A stretch of DNA of 9,176 bases from Chloroflexota bacterium. Lineage in GTDB: Bacteria; Chloroflexota; Limnocylindria; Limnocylindrales; CSP1-4. The translations under genes were made by a program, and so were the position numbers. Shown piece by piece: positions 6,116 to 9,176 of the stretch. Location of the stretch: the NCBI GenBank assembly GCA_021789355.1, contig JAJYJR010000211.1, forward strand, positions 1 through 9,176. Direction: 5' to 3'. Numbering within the stretch: the stretch's first letter is position 1; each line of letters starts with the position of its first letter. The notes under the pieces were generated by a model that had not been told where the DNA came from, ran no database searches, and worked only from the letters and a program-made list of their open reading frames with translations.

Positions 6116-7153
6116 GATTGTCCATCCGTTCAACTGGATCGTGTCACCGTTCGCGGCCACAGTGGCTGTCGCATTGAGCAGCGTCTCCAGCATCGGGATG
6201 TTGCCTGCGCCAGCGGCGGCGTTGAACAGCACCACCTTGCCGATGGTGACCGACACGGCGCCCGTGTACGTCCACGTGTGCAGGAACTCCTCCTGCCCGG
6301 CGCCCGGAAACGTCGGCTGGGTCGCTCCGCCGCTGCCCGCATACGCCCGCGACAGACCGTTGGTGGTCTGCTCGGTGGCCGTGCCGGACGAGGTGCCGTC
6401 GCCCCACAGGCCGTCAGCGGAGCGGGTGACGTCGGTCGCCGCCGGGGTCGAGGTGGAGGTCGAGAGCGCCACCCACCACATCGGGGCGCCGCCCGGCAGG
6501 ACGAACGCCGCCGAGGCAGCTGCCGGGGTCGTGCCGACCGCCCCGGTGATCGGGACGCTATACCACTGGTCCACGGTCAGGACGGTCGCCGTGTTGCTGA
6601 GGACGACGCCCACGACCGGGTTAGTGAACGCGTCGGCGCTCACGGCATTCGCCACGAACACCATCTTGCCCTGTAGGCCCGCGTTGCCCGCGCCGCTGGT
6701 TGCCGTGGGGAACGACGCCGCCGCCCCGGTCCACGTGGTCGCGGTCGGCGTCGTGGCGGTGCCGGTGGCCGCGAGGCCGTTGAGCGAGGTGCCGATGTCG
6801 CCGAAGGTGGCGATGCGCTGGAACTGGTCGCGTCCGACGTTCAGGCGCAGGTTGTGGGTGCGGCGGATCTCCCGCCAAACGCGGCGCTGCATGCCGTAGG
6901 CACCGTCGCGCCATTCCTTGCCGACGAGGACCGGCTGGGTGAACGCCCGGGGGTCCTGCACCAGATCGCGCGGGTGGACTCGCGCACCGTCCGGCACGAG
7001 GCTCGTAGTCCGCACCTCGACGGGATCGAGGTAGCGGCGGTATCCGGCCACGAACGAGGCGGGGTCGAGGATGCCGCGTGCGAGGAACCCGATGTCCTCC
7101 GACACGCTGCGGCGGAAGCCGCTGGGACGGCGCGAGACGAAGTCGTAGATCAC
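6107..7153 (-). CDS. Phage virion structural protein, 348 residues, with C-terminal tail-type beta domain
   Basis: Residues 1-115 are charged and partly helical (SEDIGFLARGILDPASFVAG, a VWREIRRTHNLRLNVGRDQF segment). The rest is Thr/Ala/Gly-rich beta structure. NAGLQGKMVFVANAV (157-171) followed by NPVVGVVLSNTATVLTVDQW (178-197) resembles a small domain found inside phage fibre-region proteins. Residues about 222-348 (PMWWVALSTSTSTPAATD, NGLSRAYAG, HTWTYTGAVSVTIGKVVLFN, MLETLLNATATVAANGDTIQ, WTITF) match a common phage domain with the order 'TG..A...G.L.R.......T.T.T..G......V.LF.A..GG....T.L.......GDT....W.I'. A tail or surface structural role is likely; a major capsid protein is less likely. 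GTG at 7153 is chosen because AGGAGGA lies 5 nt upstream (7165-7159). Confidence 0.72.
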   Translation of the reverse strand: MIYDFVSRRPSGFRRSVSEDIGFLARGILDPASFVAGYRRYLDPVEVRTTSLVPDGARVHPRDLVQDPRAFTQPVLVGKEWRDGAYGMQRRVWREIRRTHNLRLNVGRDQFQRIATFGDIGTSLNGLAATGTATTPTATTWTGAAASFPTATSGAGNAGLQGKMVFVANAVSADAFTNPVVGVVLSNTATVLTVDQWYSVPITGAVGTTPAAASAAFVLPGGAPMWWVALSTSTSTPAATDVTRSADGLWGDGTSSGTATEQTTNGLSRAYAGSGGATQPTFPGAGQEEFLHTWTYTGAVSVTIGKVVLFNAAAGAGNIPMLETLLNATATVAANGDTIQLNGWTITF

Positions 7154-7200
7154 GGATCTCCTCCTGTCGAGGGTGCGGACGCCGCGTCGGTGCATCCCTG

Positions 7201-7233
7201 CCCCGCCGGGTGCGGCGTCGCCGCCGGGCGGGG
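7201..7233 (-). terminator. GC hairpin after the zinc-finger gene
   Basis: ccccgcc (7201-7207) pairs with ggcgggg (7227-7233), with further GC pairing possible in the loop. It begins about 5 nt after the TGA of the small zinc-binding gene and ends well before the ribosome binding site of the 348-residue gene. There is no U-tract, so factor-independent termination is uncertain. It may instead be a transcript-stability or processing hairpin. Confidence 0.4.
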
Positions 7234-7238
7234 ACCGA

Positions 7239-7448
7239 TCAGTAGCCCGCCGGTCGGACCCCGCGGTCCGAGTCGGGCAGTCGGCCGGACTTGCGCGCCC
7301 TGATCGCGCAGCGGCGGCAGAGGTACGCGGATTGCGAGCTGTAGTAGGCGATGTGGCGGTGGCAGAACGAGTGGCTGCAGGTGCTGCACTGCTCCGTTGC
7401 CTCGCCGTTGCGCTTGCGCTGGCACAGCGGGCAGAACGCGGATGCCAC
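7239..7448 (-). CDS. Small Cys/His-rich zinc-binding protein
   Basis: A 69-residue product with nine evident metal ligands: CPLC (residues 6-9), CSTC (21-24), CHRH (29-32) and CRRC (44-47). The order C-x2-C-x11-C-x2-C-x4-C-H-x-H-x11-C-x2-C could bind two zinc ions in a cross-brace or treble-clef fold, somewhat like B-box or AN1-type fingers. The phage role is unknown; protein or nucleic-acid binding is possible. The start is uncertain: GTG at 7448 is used, CTG at 7454 lies 11 nt after GGAG (7469-7466), and no ATG is present. It starts about 13 nt after the stop of the preceding gene. The last 20 residues (GRLPDSDRGVRPAGY) carry no ligands. Confidence 0.65.
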   Translation of the reverse strand: MASAFCPLCQRKRNGEATEQCSTCSHSFCHRHIAYYSSQSAYLCRRCAIRARKSGRLPDSDRGVRPAGY

Positions 7449-7461
7449 GCCCAGTGAAGGA

Positions 7462-7836
7462 CTAGCTCCGTGCCCGGCGCGTGCGCGGGGGCGCGACGAC
7501 GGCCGCTGCCTTGGCCGCGCCGACCAGCCGCTCGCCCATCTCGCGCACCGCCGCCTGCGCCTCGTCCTCGCGCTGCTGGATTTCGTCGAGCTGCTCGTCG
7601 GTGAGCGGGATGCCCTTGCCCTGCGGCTCCAGCGTCCCGTCGCCGCGCCGACGGTAGCCCTGATAGTGCGGCGTCGGCACCCAGCCCATCCGGCGCAGGT
7701 ACGGTTCGCAGGCGTCACAGTCGACGGCCATCGGGGTGCGGTCCCCCGGCGCTGGCGCGTCGGCGCGGACGTGGTTGTGCCCGGTCTCCCCGACCGAGAC
7801 GGAGTAGGTGCGGTAGTCGGCGTAGAGGACGGTCAC
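7462..7836 (-). CDS. Small phage protein with a Cys pair and acidic helix, function unknown
   Basis: A 124-residue product. The N-terminal part is beta-rich (TVLYADYRTYSVSVGETGHN), with H20, H22, C40 and C43 (DCDACEPYLRRMGW) that could make one zinc site. A charged helix follows (PLTDEQLDEIQQREDEAQAA, residues 77-96, into REMGERLVGAAKAA), then a basic Pro/Arg tail (PPRTRRARS). Neither fold nor function is recognised. GTG at 7836 overlaps the previous stop in a GTGA junction, and GGGAG lies 7 nt upstream, so it is probably coupled to the 91-residue gene. The shared Cys pairs suggest these small genes form a functional or ancestral set. Confidence 0.7.
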   Translation of the reverse strand: MTVLYADYRTYSVSVGETGHNHVRADAPAPGDRTPMAVDCDACEPYLRRMGWVPTPHYQGYRRRGDGTLEPQGKGIPLTDEQLDEIQQREDEAQAAVREMGERLVGAAKAAAVVAPPRTRRARS

Positions 7837-8108
7837 ACTGACGCTCCCTTGACGATGCGCCCGCACTTGGGGCACCTGCGTTCCCAGTCCCAGAGTCCCC
7901 GGCGGCAGCACGAGCGCGCGGCCGTCGAGGTGGCTCGGGCGGGCTTGACCTCGATGATGCTGTCGTAGCGGCGGGCGGCCGACGACGAGCGGATCGCCGC
8001 GGCCTGCTCGTCGGTGACGTGGATGCGCCCGCGGCTGTTCGCCCGCGAGCTTCCGCCGCCGTCGAAGTCGACGCCTCGGGCGCCGCGCAGCAGCGCGAAG
8101 TCCGGCAC
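7833..8108 (-). CDS. Small zinc-ribbon-like phage protein, function unknown
   Basis: A 91-residue product. VPDFALLRGARGVDFDGGGS begins it, followed by GRIHVTDEQAAAIRSSSAAR (residues 27-46), RYDSIIEVKP, and a C-terminal Cys cluster (CC at 67-68 and CPKC at 79-82, with WDW between) that looks like one zinc ribbon or knuckle. No enzyme motif is seen. GTG at 8108 is chosen from GGGAGG (8120-8115) with a 6-nt spacer; longer upstream readings cross a strong hairpin and give Arg-rich, unbiased codons. Its TGA overlaps the next GTG by 4 nt. Confidence 0.68.
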   Translation of the reverse strand: MPDFALLRGARGVDFDGGGSSRANSRGRIHVTDEQAAAIRSSSAARRYDSIIEVKPARATSTAARSCCRRGLWDWERRCPKCGRIVKGASV

Positions 8109-8128
8109 TCGGTACCTCCCTGAGAGAC

Positions 8129-8175
8129 GCGACGGGGAGCCCGACGCTGTTACGGCACGGCGGGCTCCCCGTCGC
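8129..8175. terminator. 15-bp perfect GC-rich hairpin upstream of the zinc-ribbon gene
   Basis: gcgacggggagcccg (8129-8143) is perfectly complementary to cgggctccccgtcgc (8161-8175), with a 17-nt loop. On the minus strand it ends 8 nt before the GGGAGG ribosome binding site of the 91-residue gene. It has no T-tract on that strand; the plus strand has only a weak ctgttcgcttt. It may act as a terminator, a processing site or a translation-control structure. Confidence 0.5.
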
Positions 8176-8202
8176 TGTTCGCTTTCGGCCAGCCGCGAGG
8201 CT

Positions 8203-8217
8203 GCCTCGTGTGGTGGG
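8203..8217. repeat. 15-bp direct repeat, copy 1
   Basis: gcctcgtgtggtggg on the plus strand (CCCACCACACGAGGC on the coding strand). It is identical to the copy at 8384-8398, 181 nt away, and both copies lie in the stretch without a clear gene. Confidence 0.6.
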
Positions 8218-8383
8218 GGAAGCTTTACGCACCTCCCGCGAGCGTCCTGTTCGGCCGCTGGGCCGGTCAGCGGATGCAGCGGAGCCCTCACGGTGGCTCG
8301 ACGACCTCACCTTACGCGCGAGGCTCGGCAGGCAGCCCGTCCGGCGCGGGCACCGTCCTGCGGCGGCAAGGCCGTGGCGCGCG

Positions 8384-8398
8384 GCCTCGTGTGGTGGG
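8384..8398. repeat. 15-bp direct repeat, copy 2
   Basis: An exact second copy of the repeat at 8203-8217. Flanking bases differ (c/g at the preceding positions, ac versus gg after), so the identity is limited to the core. A protein-binding site or a remnant of duplication are both possible. Confidence 0.6.
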
Positions 8399-8547
8399 AC
8401 TCCGGACCTGCCGTTTCCGCACCCGGCACCGATCCGATGGCGGGCTGGCCGATGACGCAGGACTTCGGCGGCCACTTGGCGGATGCGAGCCGTTCTCGTC
8501 GCGGGGTGCACCCACGCATCGCTCCCGGCCCGGAGTCCGGCGACATT

Positions 8548-8826
8548 CTACGGCGCGAACGTCCCGCTGACGGCGCGCTCCTCGCGGTCGCGCCGCCGGG
8601 CCTCCAGCCAGTGCAGCGCCTCCTCGCAGTGGGTGATGGCGAGGCTCGTCTCCCGGCTGGGGGTGTTCGGCTCGTGGTTCAGGACGCGGAGGCGGGCGAT
8701 GACGAGCGGCAGGATCGTCTCCGGGACGTCCCCGATCAGCTCCCCGCCCGTCAGGGACCGCGGGGCATCCTGCCACACGATCCTGCTCCCCAGCCTCGTC
8801 GTCTCGACCTTCGTCTGCTCGGGCAT
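8548..8826 (-). CDS. Acb2/Tad1-like small protein, possible cyclic-nucleotide sponge (anti-CBASS/anti-Thoeris candidate)
   Basis: A 92-residue product. Residues 35-50 (PETILPLVIARLRVLN) and 57-76 (SRETSLAITHCEEALHWLEA) form a helical hairpin linked by HEPNTP. A charged stretch RRRDREERAVSGTF follows (77-90). 'RE-x-SLAIT-x-x-EEAL-x-WL-x-AR-x-x-x-RE-x-R-x-V-x-GT' is, from memory, the signature of phage proteins annotated as containing an Acb2/Tad1 domain. Characterised Acb2 binds cyclic di- and tri-nucleotides made by CBASS, and Tad1 binds Thoeris signals. Many family members are untested, so the function here is inferred. ATG at 8826 has GGAGGAGGG (8839-8831) four nt upstream. The N-terminal 30 residues show no motif. 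The location among late genes is ordinary for phage accessory genes. Confidence 0.6.
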   Translation of the reverse strand: MPEQTKVETTRLGSRIVWQDAPRSLTGGELIGDVPETILPLVIARLRVLNHEPNTPSRETSLAITHCEEALHWLEARRRDREERAVSGTFAP

Positions 8827-8838
8827 GTTGCCCTCCTC

Positions 8839-8855
8839 CGGGGCGTGCTGCCCCG
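8839..8855 (-). promoter_or_regulatory. Hairpin abutting the ribosome binding site of the Acb2/Tad1-like gene
   Basis: cggggc (8839-8844) and gccccg (8850-8855) form a 6-bp stem with a 5-nt loop. Its last base is also the first base of GGAGGAGGG, so the hairpin stands directly upstream of the ribosome binding site. It may help keep the site open, or modulate translation. Confidence 0.4.
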
Positions 8856-8873
8856 CGCGTAGGCGCCGGCCCC

Positions 8874-8901
8874 GCCGGGGGGCATCCGACGCTCCCCCGG
8901 C
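8874..8901 (-). terminator. 8-bp GC stem after the possible 35-residue ORF
   Basis: gccggggg (8874-8881) pairs with cccccggc (8894-8901) around a 12-nt loop, starting 4 nt after the TAA at 8908-8906 on the minus strand. The position fits a terminator, but no U-tract follows. Confidence 0.4.
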
Positions 8902-8905
8902 TCGG

Positions 8906-9013
8906 TTAGCGGATGTACGACGGCCTTCTCGTCGGCCGCCCGTCGGGAACGATCCCGTACCGGCATGGTGGTGCCGCCCCGTTGACGCAGGGGCGGCCTC
9001 CGCGGCCCGTCAG
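8906..9013 (-). CDS. Doubtful 35-residue ORF with CTG start
   Basis: The frame from CTG at 9013 to TAA at 8906 gives LTGRGGRPCVNGAAPP, CRYGIVPDGRPTRRPSYIR. About 29 of 35 codons end in G or C, like the accepted genes, and a hairpin follows the stop. Against it: no clear ribosome binding site, a CTG start, and a strong hairpin (8973-8997) inside. The C-terminal YGIVPDGRPTRRPSYIR reads like protein rather than noise. No family is recognised. Confidence 0.28.
   Translation of the reverse strand: MTGRGGRPCVNGAAPPCRYGIVPDGRPTRRPSYIR
8973..8997. repeat. 8-bp perfect inverted repeat
   Basis: gccgcccc (8973-8980) and ggggcggc (8990-8997) pair perfectly around a 9-nt loop. It lies upstream of the Acb2/Tad1-like gene and inside the doubtful 35-codon ORF; structural RNA or terminator roles are possible. 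Confidence 0.45.
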
Positions 9014-9105
9014 TACCTACGCGCGGCCTGTCGGGTGCGCCGCGTGCGAGCCTAGGTGAAGTCGCCGCCCAGCTACGAGCCCCTCGCTGGACGGGCCGAC
9101 ACTCC

Positions 9106-9141
9106 AAGGCGCACCGCTCTCGCGGTGGGCTCTTCGGCCTT
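9106..9141 (-). terminator. Nested hairpin downstream of the right-edge gene fragment
   Basis: caccgc (9112-9117) pairs with gcggtg (9122-9127) around a tctc loop, and aaggc (9106-9110) with gcctt (9137-9141) can close an outer stem. It begins 8 nt after the TAG at 9152-9150. It is terminator-like by position but lacks a U-tract. Confidence 0.4.
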
Positions 9142-9149
9142 GCTCGACT

Positions 9150-9176
9150 CTAGGTCATCGCCTCGCGCAGGATCGC
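9150..9176 (-). CDS. Last codons of a gene running in from the right edge
   Basis: Reading inward from the edge on the minus strand, one frame gives AILREAMT then TAG at 9152-9150, with all eight codons ending in G or C. A nested hairpin follows. Another frame (DPARGDDLES..., stop at 9075-9073) stays open longer but has much weaker G/C codon bias. The fragment is too short to identify. Confidence 0.35.
   Translation of the reverse strand, partial: AILREAMT

Larger units (their letters stand above)
8109..8547 (-). other. 439-nt stretch without a convincing gene
   Basis: All three minus-strand frames give Arg/Pro-rich translations with weak codon bias. The best candidate, ATG at 8546 to TGA at 8307 (79 residues, MSPDSGPGAMRG...), has about four in five codons ending in G/C. 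It lacks a ribosome binding site and has no recognisable fold, so I do not call it. The stretch contains a 15-bp direct repeat (8203-8217, 8384-8398) and a 15-bp perfect hairpin (8129-8175), suggesting a regulatory or structured region. I see no tRNA or promoter with recognisable boxes. Confidence 0.45.
8827..9149 (-). other. Intergenic region rich in hairpins
   Basis: About 320 nt between the right-edge gene fragment and the Acb2/Tad1-like gene. It holds four GC-rich inverted repeats (8839-8855, 8874-8901, 8973-8997, 9106-9141) and one doubtful 35-codon ORF (9013-8906). No sigma-70-like promoter boxes are evident. Confidence 0.4.

Noticed and set aside
6107..7153. Major capsid protein call for the 348-residue protein
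   Set aside because: The C-terminal domain matches common tail/fibre-region beta domains. I saw no HK97-fold signature such as an N-terminal delta domain with E-loop and P-domain pattern.
6107..7195. Longer 362-residue start for the virion protein (MHRRGVRTLDRRRS...)
   Set aside because: The added residues are Arg-rich, and the strong AGGAGGA at 7165-7159 points to GTG at 7153.
7462..8511. 349-codon minus-strand frame extending the 124-residue gene upstream
   Set aside because: The extension crosses the 91-residue gene and the perfect hairpin in another frame, is Arg-rich, and the GTGA overlap with GGGAG marks a clear internal start at 7836.
8307..8546. 79-codon minus-strand ORF (MSPDSGPGAMRG...) in the gap
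   Set aside because: No ribosome binding site precedes it and its Pro/Arg/Ala-rich translation has no motif. Codon bias alone (about 80% G/C endings) was not enough to call it.
8014..8862. 282-codon plus-strand frame
   Set aside because: It runs antisense to two supported genes and has Arg/Pro/Ser-rich composition with no family resemblance.
8751..9107. 118-codon minus-strand ORF containing MPVRDRSRRAADEK...
   Set aside because: It overlaps the first quarter of the well-supported 92-residue gene and becomes Arg-rich there, and its start follows a hairpin without a ribosome binding site.

Overview
The window looks like part of the late (virion structural) region of a tailed double-stranded DNA phage or prophage with a GC-rich genome. 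Every convincing gene lies on the minus strand, so transcription runs from the right edge to the left edge. Genes are packed with short gaps, 1-4 nt start/stop overlaps and strong GGAGG-type ribosome binding sites. GTG starts are common, and TTG and CTG starts also appear. No integrase, rRNA, tRNA, CRISPR array or host housekeeping gene is visible. High GC and G/C-ending codons fit a phage of a high-GC host such as an actinobacterium, a Chloroflexi-type bacterium or a high-GC proteobacterium, but the sequence does not fix the host.

Reading in the direction of transcription: the right edge (9176-8827) holds the last few codons of an upstream gene, several hairpins and one doubtful 35-residue ORF. 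Next is a 92-residue protein (8826-8548) whose C-terminal helix resembles the Acb2/Tad1 family of small phage proteins that sequester immune cyclic nucleotides. A 439-nt stretch follows with no convincing gene, containing a 15-bp direct repeat and a long perfect hairpin. Then come three small genes (8108-7239) encoding Cys-rich or Cys-pair proteins, the first two overlapping by 4 nt.

From 7153 leftwards is a virion-protein run: a 348-residue structural protein; the C-terminal half of a glycosyltransferase, apparently without its N-terminal domain; three short beta-rich structural proteins of types common in phage tail or decoration modules; a predicted five-bladed beta-propeller related to glycosidase families; and a 739-residue fibre-like protein made of about 30 repeats of 21-22 residues followed by a decapeptide-repeat tail. 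At the left edge, an Ig-like 103-residue protein and the start of a head-tail connector-like protein lead into the connector/tail-assembly genes outside the window.

The inferred common theme is assembly of the outer surface of the virion (decoration, fibre, glycan-recognising propeller), followed by connector genes. The glycosyltransferase fragment and the Acb2/Tad1-like gene would be accessory passengers acting in the infected cell. All functional statements rest on motif reading only, without database searches.
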